Of a stretch of DNA of 39,362 bases, positions 16,484-24,517 are shown one piece after another; the first letter of the stretch is position 1, and the number at the start of each line of letters is the position of its first letter. The notes under the pieces were generated by a model. It did not search any database. It was not told the origin of the DNA and saw only the letters and a list, made by a program, of their open reading frames with translations. The position numbers were made by a program, and so were the translations under genes. This DNA is from Candidatus Avanaerovorax faecigallinarum (lineage in GTDB: Bacteria; Bacillota; Clostridia; Peptostreptococcales; Anaerovoracaceae): positions 1 through 39,362 of the forward strand of contig DXHZ01000019.1 in NCBI GenBank assembly GCA_019113145.1. Reading direction: 5' to 3'.

Positions 16484-17185
16484 TTATCTTCCCATGGCGT
16501 TCGCAGCGTCTCCCGTATCCCTGCTTCGCCTTGCCGCAAATGCTAAAAACGTAACTTCGGCGACGCCGCCGGAAACGAGAGCCCGCCGGCATTCCAGGGC
16601 CGTGCTTCCTGTAGTGTAAAAGTCATCTATGAGAAGCACCCGGCGGCCCGAAACCCGCCCGGCGTATTTTTCGTTAAAGGCTATGCTGCCTTCTATGTTC
16701 CACCTTCTCTCCGCAGGGCCCAGACTTCGCATGGGAGCCGTTTCCCTCGTGCGGCAGAGCATGTCGGAAACGCACTCCATGCCCGTAAGCCGGGCAAGGT
16801 GCTTTCCTATGAGAGCCGCCTGATTGAAGCCCCGCTTTCTCTCCTTGGCCCTGTAAAGCGGCACGGGTACTATGACGTCGCAGCTTTTGTCAAGACCCAG
16901 AGCCTGCACTTTATCCGCCATTATGGCCCCGATGTCACGGGCCAGGTACTTTCTCCCCTTGTACTTCAGCCCGAAGATGAGTGTTCTCTCGTAAATGCCG
17001 TAGTCCAGACACGCTCCGGCGGCCATTCCGTCTATCACGTCAAGGCCGTCCGTGTTCCAGCCGAAGTGTGACAGACAGTGGTCGCAAAGTCCGTACTGTC
17101 TGGTTTCGTCTATTATGTTCCCGCAGCAGCCGCAGTAAAGGTGCTGTGGAAAAACCAGCTCCGCAGCCCTGTCGATTATCTTCAT
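16484..17185 (-). CDS. comFC: ComF-family phosphoribosyltransferase-like protein
   Basis: ComFC-type proteins combine an N-terminal zinc finger with a phosphoribosyltransferase fold; in competent bacteria they support DNA uptake. The 233 residues show Cys pairs C18/C21 and C34/C37 (YCGCCGN, CDHC), then VIVPVPLYRAKERKRGFNQAALIGKHLAR and the PRPP loop VLLIDDFYTTGSTALECRRAL. The usual length is about 200-240. The ATG overlaps the recD2 stop codon by 4 nt (ATGA), so it is translated with the helicase. A helicase neighbour in place of ComFA suggests a DNA-processing role, but that is inference. Confidence 0.9.
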   Translation of the reverse strand: MKIIDRAAELVFPQHLYCGCCGNIIDETRQYGLCDHCLSHFGWNTDGLDVIDGMAAGACLDYGIYERTLIFGLKYKGRKYLARDIGAIMADKVQALGLDKSCDVIVPVPLYRAKERKRGFNQAALIGKHLARLTGMECVSDMLCRTRETAPMRSLGPAERRWNIEGSIAFNEKYAGRVSGRRVLLIDDFYTTGSTALECRRALVSGGVAEVTFLAFAARRSRDTGDAANAMGR

Positions 17186-19410
17186 CCCTGATCCCTTTCT
17201 TCCCTCATGAGCATGTCTGCGAGCCTGCTCTTAAGGCCCGAATATCTTAAACTTATACGGTTATTGTCCACCATGGCCCTAATTCTGTCCTCACTTCCGC
17301 AGAGAACCACGGCCCGCTTACCTCTGGTAACCGCCGTATACAGGAGATTCCTCGTTGCGAGAACCGGCGGAAACCACATGACAGGCATGACAACTACGGG
17401 AAATTCGCTGCCCTGACTCTTATGTACGGTAACCGCATAGGCAAGTTCCAGCTCGTCCAGCATGGAAAAGTCGTAATCCGCTACCTTGTCCTCGTCGAAC
17501 ATGACGGACAGTATGCCGCTTTCCTTATCTATGGACTGTATGAAGCCCACGTCTCCGTTGAAGATTCCCTCTCCCTCTGAAAAGTCCCTGCGGCTTTTCC
17601 AGCCAATCTGGTAGTTGTTCCTTATCTGCATCACCTTGTCGCCGGCGCGGAAAATTTTCTCTCCGTACTTCTTCTCCGGGACACCGGACGCCGGCGGATT
17701 AAGAGCCTCCTGAAGCATCCGGTTTAAGGCCACGCTTCCGAGAACTCCCTTTTTTGCCGGAGTCAGCACCTGAATGTCCCGGACAGGATCGAGGTCGTCG
17801 TAATATGTCTTAAGCCTTCTCGTCACAAGGTCCTTTATCAGCTCCGACACGTCCTGCTCCCGGCGGCGCTCCATGAAGAAAAAGTCTTTGTCCTTTTCGT
17901 TATATGAAGGATACTCGCCTTTGTTTATCCTGTGGGCGTTTACCACTATGAGGCTTTCCCCCGCCTGGCGGAATATCTCCGTAAGCCGGGACGTGTTGGC
18001 ATAGTCGCTCTCTATTATATCGGCAAGGACGTTGCCCGCTCCCACGGAAGGAAGCTGATCCGCGTCCCCCACCATGATGAACCTGGTTCCCGGCGCTATG
18101 GCGTCGGTCAGAGCTTTCATCAGAAGTATGTCTATCATGGACGCTTCGTCCACTATCACCGCATCGTACTCCAGCCGGTTTTCGTCGTTGCGTCCGAAAA
18201 CCATCTCGTCTGCGGCATCGTTATAGTAGTATTCCAAAAGCCTGTGGACGGTGGATGCGTATCTTCCGCTTGTCTCCGTTATACGCTTTGCAGCCCTCCC
18301 CGTCGGAGCCGCTATGGCCGTCTTCAGGCCGCTGTACTCGAAAATATTTATTATGGTGTTTATGATGGTGGTCTTTCCCGTTCCCGGTCCTCCGGTGATT
18401 ACGGAAAATCCGCCGGTTATGGAGTTTTTCACGGCCTCCTTCTGCCTGTCCGAAAGGGTTATTCCCTTTTCCCTTTCAGTCATGGCTATCATGCTGTCCG
18501 GGTCGGCCTTAAGGGGTTTTATGCTGACGTTTTTGATGAGGTGAAGGTTCCGGCACACCCGCTGCTCCGCCTCGTAGAACAAAAACAGATAGACTGACGT
18601 GACGCCTGCCACGGTGTCGAGCTGAACCTTGCCCTCAAAGGCCATGGTCACGATCATGTCGCGGACTTTGTCCGGGGCCACGTCGAGGAGTCCCGACGCC
18701 TTTTCGCACAGCTCGTCCAAAGGCACGTATGCGCTTCCCTCTCCCGCGTAAAACCACAGGGCGTACGTTATTCCGCTGGAAATCCTGAAAGGACTTTCCT
18801 TTTCGATGCCCAGCTTTTCCGCTATGGCGTCTGCCCTTTTGAAGCCGAAGCCGTATACCTCGTCCACCAGCCTGTACGGGTTTTCCTCTATGAGAGCCAC
18901 GGCCTCCGTGCCGTAGGCCCTGTACAGCTTATACGCCTGGTCGGAAGTAATCCCGTATTTCTGAAAGTGAAGTGATACTCCGGCAAACTCCCTGCGTACG
19001 GCGTAGCTTTCTCCTATCTGTTTAGCCTTCTTCTCCCCTATTCCTGAAATCTCCGTCAGCCTTTCAGGGGATTCTCCCATTATCTTAAGGGTGTCCTCTC
19101 CGAATTTTTCGACTATGAGTGCTGCCGTCTTCGGGCCTATGCCCTTTACGGCTCCCGATGCCAGAAAAGCCCTTATTTCATCTGTTCCCTCGGGCATCAC
19201 CTCTTCACATGCCGTAAAGGAAAACTGCTCTCCGTATCCAGGATGAACCTTAAACTCTCCCGTGAGCCTGTATGTCGCGCCCTTTCTCGGTTCTGCGATA
19301 CAGCCAACGCAGGTGAAGTATTCCTCCTCCGTCTCAAAGACTCCCACGGTGTAGCCGTTCTCTTCGTTATGAAAAATTATCTCCGTTAAAACACCCTTTT
19401 TCTCTTCCAT
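17182..19410 (-). CDS. recD2: RecD2-type ATP-dependent DNA helicase
   Basis: Superfamily 1B 5'-3' helicase of the RecBC-independent RecD2 group, involved in replication fork maintenance and repair. The 742 residues begin with an OB-like domain, then tandem helix-hairpin-helix motifs (AVKGIGPKTAALIVEKFG, EISGIGEKKAKQIGESY, about 107-150). The motor domain has Walker A VITGGPGTGKTTIIN, Walker B VIVDEASMIDILLM, motif III GDADQLPSVGAGNVL, motif IV LTEIFRQAGES and motif V/VI AYAVTVHKSQGSEFPVVVMPV ... LLYTAVTRGKRAVVL. The start follows the yhaM stop directly. Confidence 0.96.
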   Translation of the reverse strand: MEEKKGVLTEIIFHNEENGYTVGVFETEEEYFTCVGCIAEPRKGATYRLTGEFKVHPGYGEQFSFTACEEVMPEGTDEIRAFLASGAVKGIGPKTAALIVEKFGEDTLKIMGESPERLTEISGIGEKKAKQIGESYAVRREFAGVSLHFQKYGITSDQAYKLYRAYGTEAVALIEENPYRLVDEVYGFGFKRADAIAEKLGIEKESPFRISSGITYALWFYAGEGSAYVPLDELCEKASGLLDVAPDKVRDMIVTMAFEGKVQLDTVAGVTSVYLFLFYEAEQRVCRNLHLIKNVSIKPLKADPDSMIAMTEREKGITLSDRQKEAVKNSITGGFSVITGGPGTGKTTIINTIINIFEYSGLKTAIAAPTGRAAKRITETSGRYASTVHRLLEYYYNDAADEMVFGRNDENRLEYDAVIVDEASMIDILLMKALTDAIAPGTRFIMVGDADQLPSVGAGNVLADIIESDYANTSRLTEIFRQAGESLIVVNAHRINKGEYPSYNEKDKDFFFMERRREQDVSELIKDLVTRRLKTYYDDLDPVRDIQVLTPAKKGVLGSVALNRMLQEALNPPASGVPEKKYGEKIFRAGDKVMQIRNNYQIGWKSRRDFSEGEGIFNGDVGFIQSIDKESGILSVMFDEDKVADYDFSMLDELELAYAVTVHKSQGSEFPVVVMPVMWFPPVLATRNLLYTAVTRGKRAVVLCGSEDRIRAMVDNNRISLRYSGLKSRLADMLMREERDQG

Positions 19411-20382
19411 TTACTCTTCTGCCTGATACATAGATCTATATACTCTCCTGCCGTCAAGAGTCCATACCTTCTCGGAGAACGCTCCCGGCTCCACGCCCTT
19501 TAAAGCCTCCTCCATGTCGAACATTCTGGCGTCCATAATATCCAGATAGTGAAGTATTTCGGCCTCCGGAAACATAGGCCGCTTCGGGCTTCCGAACTCC
19601 GGCTCGTAGTGATGGGATAAAATCATATGCTCCAGCATGAGTGCCTTCTCCCTCGGAAAATCCAGCTCCGCCGTAATCTTCTCAAGCTCTCTCACTCCCT
19701 GAACTATGTGTCCCAGAAGCTGGCCCTCCGTGGAATATCCCGGCGACATTCCGTACTCGTTGGACTCTATCTCCCGCAGCTTTTCCATGTCGTGAAGGAT
19801 TACTCCGGCCGCCACCAGTTCCTTATCCAGTATGGTGTAAACCTCGCAAAGCCTTAAGCCCGCCATGAGCATTCTCTTTATATGGTACAAAAGTCCCGCA
19901 AACTCGGCGTGATGGTTCTTGGACGCCGCAGGGTAGTACATGAGCTTTTCCCTGTTGTCCGTCAGCACCCTGGTGCACAGCTTCTTTAAATCCTCGTCGG
20001 CCATGGTCTCGGCTACGGAATATATGTACTTATACATGGCTTCCGGACGCTCCGGCGCTGCCTTTATGTAGTCCTCCATCAGAAGACCGTCCGAAACTGC
20101 GGACTTCCTGATGCGGTTTATCCTCAGCTGGTTCACGCCCTGCCACTGGGTCACCTGGGCCTTTACCTTTATCAGGTCTCCGTCCTTTATCTCCGACAAA
20201 GTCTGAATCTCCTGCTCCGTAATGTCCCACTTCTTCGCTGAAATCTCACCGGTCTTATCGGCAAGAGTGAGATCCAGATACTGCTTCTTATTGGAGCCCA
20301 GCCTTATGGCAACCGATTTCACCATGAAGAAATCGGTTATCTCCATTCCCGCCTTAAGTTCTTCTATGTATTTTTCTTTCAT
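19411..20382 (-). CDS. yhaM: YhaM-like 3'-5' exoribonuclease (OB + HD domains)
   Basis: YhaM is a metal-dependent 3'-5' exonuclease of Firmicutes that trims RNA ends. From the ATG at 20382 the protein has 323 residues, close to the Bacillus length (~314). This start was chosen because AGGAGAG lies just upstream and MKEKYIEELKAGMEI is the conserved beginning; an upstream in-frame start at 20439 reads through the terminator hairpin. The N-terminal OB fold (YLDLTLADKTGEISAKKWD) is followed by the HD domain (HHAEFAGLLYHIKRM, GVILHDMEKLREIE, LEHMILSHHYEPEFGSPKRPMFPEAEILHYLDIMDARM), which contains the His-Asp metal pair. It heads the yhaM-recD2-comFC operon. Confidence 0.9.
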   Translation of the reverse strand: MKEKYIEELKAGMEITDFFMVKSVAIRLGSNKKQYLDLTLADKTGEISAKKWDITEQEIQTLSEIKDGDLIKVKAQVTQWQGVNQLRINRIRKSAVSDGLLMEDYIKAAPERPEAMYKYIYSVAETMADEDLKKLCTRVLTDNREKLMYYPAASKNHHAEFAGLLYHIKRMLMAGLRLCEVYTILDKELVAAGVILHDMEKLREIESNEYGMSPGYSTEGQLLGHIVQGVRELEKITAELDFPREKALMLEHMILSHHYEPEFGSPKRPMFPEAEILHYLDIMDARMFDMEEALKGVEPGAFSEKVWTLDGRRVYRSMYQAEE

Positions 20383-20410
20383 CTGTCTCTCCTCTATGGT
20401 CTCAATCCTT

Positions 20411-20448
20411 AAAAAAATCCTGCTCATATAATTATACATAAGCAGGAT
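20411..20448 (-). terminator. Intrinsic terminator of the two-component operon, with a -10-like loop
   Basis: Minus-strand stem ATCCTGCT (20441-20448) / AGCAGGAT (20417-20424), extendable by G-U pairs, followed by a T7 run (20411-20417). It lies 35 nt after the kinase stop and only 29 nt before the yhaM ATG. The loop contains TATAAT (complement at 20431-20436), which could act as the -10 of a yhaM promoter, though the -35 is poor. Confidence 0.75.
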
Positions 20449-20482
20449 GATTTTTCATAGACTTTTTTAGCCTTTTGCGGCC

Positions 20483-22105
20483 TTATGCTCTTTCGAGAAT
20501 CACCGCGGCCTTGAACAGGTCTCCGTCGATGTAGATTTTAAACTCTCCTCCCATAAGTCCCGTCAGGTCCTTGGCTATTGAAAGCCCCAGTCCGCTTCCT
20601 TCGGTGTTTCTCGACCGGTCTCCCCGGGTGAATCTTTCGGTGAGCTCGTCTGCGCTGATGTTGAGAGGCTCCCTCGAAACGTTCTTTATCTCAAGGCGCA
20701 TCCGGTTCTCCTCTTCTTCAAATATGTCGATGTATACGCGGCTTGACGGCATCGCGTACTTTGCTGCATTTGTCAGAAGGTTTTCTATGACTCTCCACAA
20801 AAGCTGGCCGTCGGCCATGATTTCGGCCTTTTCGGGCTTCCTGCCCCACAAAATCTGCAGCCCGGCGGCGTCAAGCTTTTCTCCCACCTCGGCAAGAGCC
20901 TGATTGACTATGGAAATCATTTCGATTTTCTCAAGGTTTACCGGTATAGCGCCGCTGGAAGCCTTTGCCGCCTCGAAAAGGTCGTCGGTCAGCTTTTTCA
21001 GACGCACCGTCTTTTCGTCTATTATCCTCAGGTACTCGGGAGCATTTTCACTGCCCAGGCCTTCGCTCTTCAGAAGGTCGATGTACGTTATCATGGACGT
21101 CAGCGGCGTCCTGAGATCGTGGGACACGTTGGAGATGAGGTCCACCTTCATCTGCCTGCTCTTAAGCTCCTCGTCAACGGCAAGGGATACCGCTTCCGAA
21201 ATCTCGTTCACCTTCCCGGAAAGCCTGTCCAGCTCTCCGTCGTCGGTTATTTCTATCTTGTAGTCGATGTTTCCCTCTGCGATTTCCTCTATGCCTTTTC
21301 TGAGGGCTATGTACTTGTTTACCCACTTCGGCACGAATATGAACACGCATACCAGCACCGGAATTATTCCAAACCAGGTGGCCGAAAGTATGCAGGCCCC
21401 CAGGCACACGCCCATGACCTTCCAGAACACGTCGCGGCTCGCCTTTGCGGCGTCGTAGACGTATACCACCAGCTTGCCTATTATGGTATGACGGAAGAAG
21501 GTTCCCGTCTTAAGCTTCTTGACGAGGCACTGATAGAATATGACGCCTCCCGTCACTATTGCTGCCTCGACTGCGGTGATTCCAAGATCCTTTACCCAGG
21601 AAGGCTCGAACCCGCTGAGAGGATAAATTCCGTCCCAGTAGTAGTGGAGCCACTCACCTTCCGGGTCCACGGCCACTATGTTGTTTATAACACTATCAAG
21701 CCATCCGGACGTGGTCACCGCCGACATAATAAGGCCTATGCTCCATATGGCAAACACAATAAGGCATGCGAAGGCCGCCACCTGAATGTCCGTAGGCAGC
21801 CTGTCGAACCTGTTTAAGACCACCTTTCCGCTCTCGTCCTTCCTTCCGCATGTTACGGTCATCAGAACGAGAAACAGCAGGGCCGCTCCCGCGGAAATCG
21901 CTATACCCACCCAGGCGGACGAGTAGTAGCTGTCTGCCACGGCCCATGCCGCATCTGCGGAGCTGACCAGGTTGTAGCTTATGTCCATCATCGTGTACAT
22001 GGCCCCCATAAAAGCCATGAAGGCCAGAACCGATACGATGAACCCGATGGACGAAAATATGTTCACGCCCTGTCTCAGTCTATATTTTTTCGATTTTGTA
22101 TCCAA
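20483..22105 (-). CDS. Membrane sensor histidine kinase
   Basis: Sensor kinase of a two-component system. The 540 residues show predicted membrane segments at about 18-40, 64-86, 107-130, 175-194 and 232-258, a HAMP-like linker (260-310), the H-box SNVSHDLRTPLTSMITYIDLL with His329, the N-box ENLLTNAAKYA, and the G boxes DRSRNTEGSGLGLSIAKDLTGLM. The extracellular loop between the third and fourth segments is about 45 residues, so the stimulus may be sensed in or near the membrane. The start overlaps the response-regulator gene by 26 nt. The architecture resembles VanS-like kinases of Clostridia; the ligand is unknown. Confidence 0.93.
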   Translation of the reverse strand: MDTKSKKYRLRQGVNIFSSIGFIVSVLAFMAFMGAMYTMMDISYNLVSSADAAWAVADSYYSSAWVGIAISAGAALLFLVLMTVTCGRKDESGKVVLNRFDRLPTDIQVAAFACLIVFAIWSIGLIMSAVTTSGWLDSVINNIVAVDPEGEWLHYYWDGIYPLSGFEPSWVKDLGITAVEAAIVTGGVIFYQCLVKKLKTGTFFRHTIIGKLVVYVYDAAKASRDVFWKVMGVCLGACILSATWFGIIPVLVCVFIFVPKWVNKYIALRKGIEEIAEGNIDYKIEITDDGELDRLSGKVNEISEAVSLAVDEELKSRQMKVDLISNVSHDLRTPLTSMITYIDLLKSEGLGSENAPEYLRIIDEKTVRLKKLTDDLFEAAKASSGAIPVNLEKIEMISIVNQALAEVGEKLDAAGLQILWGRKPEKAEIMADGQLLWRVIENLLTNAAKYAMPSSRVYIDIFEEEENRMRLEIKNVSREPLNISADELTERFTRGDRSRNTEGSGLGLSIAKDLTGLMGGEFKIYIDGDLFKAAVILERA

Positions 22106-22769
22106 TTCCCCACACCACCTTTAAATATCTCGGATTTTTCGGGTTGATCTCAATCTTTTCCCTTATCCTTCTTATGTGAACGGCGACAGTATTATTGGAG
22201 TCGTAGGAAGGCTCGTTCCAGACCTCCTCGTATATCTGATCGATGGAAAAAACTCTTCCCGGCTCCCGGGCGAGAAGCCTTATTATGCCGTACTCCGTCG
22301 GCGTCATAACAACTTCTTCTCCGTCTACGGTCACTATCTTTTTCTCGTCATCGACCTTTAATCCTCCGGTAGTATACACATTTCCGGAATGCTTCTCTAT
22401 GCTTCCCAGTCTCGTGTATCTCCGCAGCTGGGATTTTACCCGCGCTATGAGCTCCATGGGATTGAAAGGTTTCGTAATGTAGTCGTCAGCGCCTATATTC
22501 AGTCCGGTAATCTTGTCGTAGTCCTCAGACTTTGCACTCAGCATGATGATAGGAATGTTCTTTTCTTCCCTTATTCTCATCGTTGCCTGAATACCGTCCA
22601 TTTTCGGCATCATCACGTCCATAATTATAAGGTGAATCTTCTCCCTGCTGCATATGTCGAGAGCCTGCATTCCGTCAAAGGCCTTAAATACTTCGTAGCC
22701 TTCATTTCGCATATATATCTCTACGGCTCCGGCTATTTCCCTGTCGTCGTCACACACCAGAATGTTCAT
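22080..22769 (-). CDS. OmpR/PhoB-family response regulator
   Basis: DNA-binding response regulator, 229 residues. The receiver domain has acidic residues at DDD (7-9), phosphorylation site D51 (IIMDVMMPKMDGI) and K100 (ITKPFNPMEL). The winged-helix output domain spans about 130-228 and ends with VHIRRIREKIEINPKNPRYLKVVWGIGYKIEK, the OmpR-type wing. A GGAGGAAGG ribosome binding site precedes the ATG. It is the first gene of a two-gene operon with the overlapping sensor kinase. Direct repeats upstream (22807-22849) suggest autoregulation. Confidence 0.95.
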   Translation of the reverse strand: MNILVCDDDREIAGAVEIYMRNEGYEVFKAFDGMQALDICSREKIHLIIMDVMMPKMDGIQATMRIREEKNIPIIMLSAKSEDYDKITGLNIGADDYITKPFNPMELIARVKSQLRRYTRLGSIEKHSGNVYTTGGLKVDDEKKIVTVDGEEVVMTPTEYGIIRLLAREPGRVFSIDQIYEEVWNEPSYDSNNTVAVHIRRIREKIEINPKNPRYLKVVWGIGYKIEKI

Positions 22770-22790
22770 GAACCTTCCTCCTTATCGCTG

Positions 22791-22849
22791 ACTATATATT
22801 AAACTGAAATTCTTACAAAATAGTTATCAAATTTCTTAAGATTTTCTTA
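22791..22849 (-). promoter_or_regulatory. Promoter and direct-repeat operators of the response-regulator operon
   Basis: On the minus strand TAAGAAAAT (22841-22849), TAAGAAATT (22830-22838) and TAAGAATTT (22807-22815) recur with steps of 11 and 23 bp, typical of OmpR/PhoB half-sites on one helix face. The third copy overlaps TTGTAA (22813-22818), a candidate -35, with TATAGT (22791-22796) 16 bp downstream as -10. Binding by the encoded regulator is inference. Confidence 0.6.
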
Positions 22850-23179
22850 CGATAGCCTGTTGATGGGCTGGGGTCTCAGTGGCGGTGTGGGCCGTAATGG
22901 ACAAAAACACTGTTGTGGCCGATGAAATCTGTGCCACTTCCCCTGATTATCGGTGCTGTGGCCGAGAAATTGATGTAAATAACATGAAATTACTGCGAAA
23001 ATCTCGGCCACTAGACGGGATTTTGCAGTTTTTGCAGTAAAATTCGTGGGCCGCTGACAGAAAAAACGCAGCAAACGGCCCAGTCACCATAAAATCACCC
23101 GCAGCAAATTCACCTGCGGGCAAAATCGGACGCCGGCAAAGCTGCCGCTCACCGGCACACGATGTCATCTGCGAGCCTC
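22850..23179. repeat. Non-coding region with repeated GTGGCCG motifs and dyads
   Basis: No convincing gene lies here. GTGGCCGA occurs at 22915 and 22958 on the plus strand and at 23011 on the minus strand, with GTGGGCCG variants near 22886 and 23046. The copies at 22958-22967 and 23002-23011 form a perfect 10-bp inverted repeat with a 34-nt loop. Interleaved with it is TTACTGC (22990-22996) / GCAGTAA (23034-23040). Then come TGGGCCG (23047-23053) / CGGCCCA (23076-23082). The arrangement suggests alternative RNA folds or a degraded palindromic repeat element. Confidence 0.6.
23090..23120 (-). terminator. Candidate terminator after the PBP gene
   Basis: Minus-strand stem CCCGCAG (23114-23120) / CTGCGGG (23098-23104), 9-nt loop, followed by TGATTTTAT. 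The GC-rich 7-bp stem and partial T-tract 60 nt past the PBP stop fit a weak intrinsic terminator. Confidence 0.5.
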
Positions 23180-24517
23180 TTATTCCGAAGCCTTTACCGC
23201 CGCCTGGAGCACCTTGTTGGCAGCCGGTGCAGCAACCTGGCTTCCGAATCCGCCGTCCTCTATGCAGACGATAAACGCATAAGGGGCGTTTTCGTTTTCT
23301 ATAAATCCTGCAAACCACGCCGTAGGATTCTTTCCGGCAACTTCGGCGGTTCCCGATTTCGCATATATATCAAGGCCCGGGAAATTGCCCTCACCGTACG
23401 TCTTCACAACGTTGTTCTTCATCATGCTGCGAAGCTGCATGGCCGTGCTTTCCTCTATCATGCTGTCTGTTCTTTCCGTAATGGAAAGGGCAGAATAGAG
23501 AATGTTCGGCACAGCGCCTCTTCCGCCTTCGGCAATGGCTCCCATGTATACCATCATGGAGCACGGATTCAGCTGGTCGTTGTACTGTCCGATTCCCGCC
23601 CAGGCAAGGTTAAGAGGTGTTTCCGGGAACTCAAACGAACCTTTCACGTTGAATATGCCGTCAATGTCGTATGAATCCGTGAGACCGCACTTCACCGCAT
23701 ACTCGGTCATGGTATTTGCGCCTATCCGCTGGGTAAGGTCGGCGAAGGCGCAGTTGCACGAATTGGCAAGGGCGGCTTCAAAATCCTGCACACCGTGAGC
23801 CGTCCCGTTTGCGCACCTTATCTTCTCCCCGTTTATCTCCGTCTCTCCCGTACAGTTATATGTCCAGCTGTCGAGATCCGAAAGATTTTCTATGGCAGCT
23901 GCAGACGTAACTAATTTAAATATGGAACCCGGAGCATAGGTGGCGGAAAGAAATCTGTTAATGTAAAGTCCCGAGCTGTCGTCAGGCGATATTTCGGGAG
24001 GGTTGGCAGGGTCAAAGCCCGGAGAGCTGACCATGCACAGAATATCTCCCGTCTCATAATTGTACACCCCTATGCAGCCGCTCTTTCCTCCCAGAGCTTC
24101 ATATGCTGCTTTTGATACGTCGGCATCTATGGTCAGGCGTATGTTGTTCCCCCGCCCCGTCATGCTGTAGGTTCCAGTAAGAAGGCTGTAGCCCACAATA
24201 TCATCTTTAAATGCGCTCAAAGCCGACGTGGAAATATTCCCGTCCATATCTCCCACAGCATGGAGAGTTCCTCTGCGGATTCCTTCATCGCTGTTATATT
24301 TGACTGTACCGCCGCCGTTTTCTGCAAGGAGCACACCGTTTACATCATACACGCTGCCTATGGCAAGCCGTCCGTCCCGGTACACGCTCTGATTGGCATA
24401 AAATGTGGCCCAGTCTCCGCCGTATCTGACAAACCTGTATGTGAACACCATCAGTCCCAAAATCAGAACTGCCGCCAGAGCGAGGCAGATTACCGCACGC
24501 TTTTCGAGCTTCTTCAC
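23180..24517 (-). CDS. Class B penicillin-binding protein (transpeptidase)
   Basis: Monofunctional peptidoglycan transpeptidase anchored by one N-terminal membrane segment (about 8-28). The 445 residues carry the catalytic triad motifs: S198-x-x-K201 in APGSIFKLVTS, S253-x-N255 in ANSCNCAF, and K387-S-G in YAKSGTAEV. The N-terminal non-catalytic part is short and no PASTA domain follows, as in actinobacterial PbpA. It starts at GTG and overlaps the FHA-SEDS gene by 4 nt, so it is probably the dedicated transpeptidase partner of that SEDS glycosyltransferase. Whether it acts in elongation, division or sporulation cannot be told from the sequence. Confidence 0.93.
   Translation of the reverse strand: MKKLEKRAVICLALAAVLILGLMVFTYRFVRYGGDWATFYANQSVYRDGRLAIGSVYDVNGVLLAENGGGTVKYNSDEGIRRGTLHAVGDMDGNISTSALSAFKDDIVGYSLLTGTYSMTGRGNNIRLTIDADVSKAAYEALGGKSGCIGVYNYETGDILCMVSSPGFDPANPPEISPDDSSGLYINRFLSATYAPGSIFKLVTSAAAIENLSDLDSWTYNCTGETEINGEKIRCANGTAHGVQDFEAALANSCNCAFADLTQRIGANTMTEYAVKCGLTDSYDIDGIFNVKGSFEFPETPLNLAWAGIGQYNDQLNPCSMMVYMGAIAEGGRGAVPNILYSALSITERTDSMIEESTAMQLRSMMKNNVVKTYGEGNFPGLDIYAKSGTAEVAGKNPTAWFAGFIENENAPYAFIVCIEDGGFGSQVAAPAANKVLQAAVKASE

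Noticed and set aside
22947..23318. 123-codon minus-strand frame between the PBP gene and the response regulator
   Set aside because: Half overlaps the PBP catalytic gene out of frame and the rest crosses the repeat stems; no ribosome binding site or family match.
23180..24517. PASTA-domain PBP2x-like division transpeptidase
   Set aside because: The protein ends about 60 residues after the KSG motif with no PASTA repeats.
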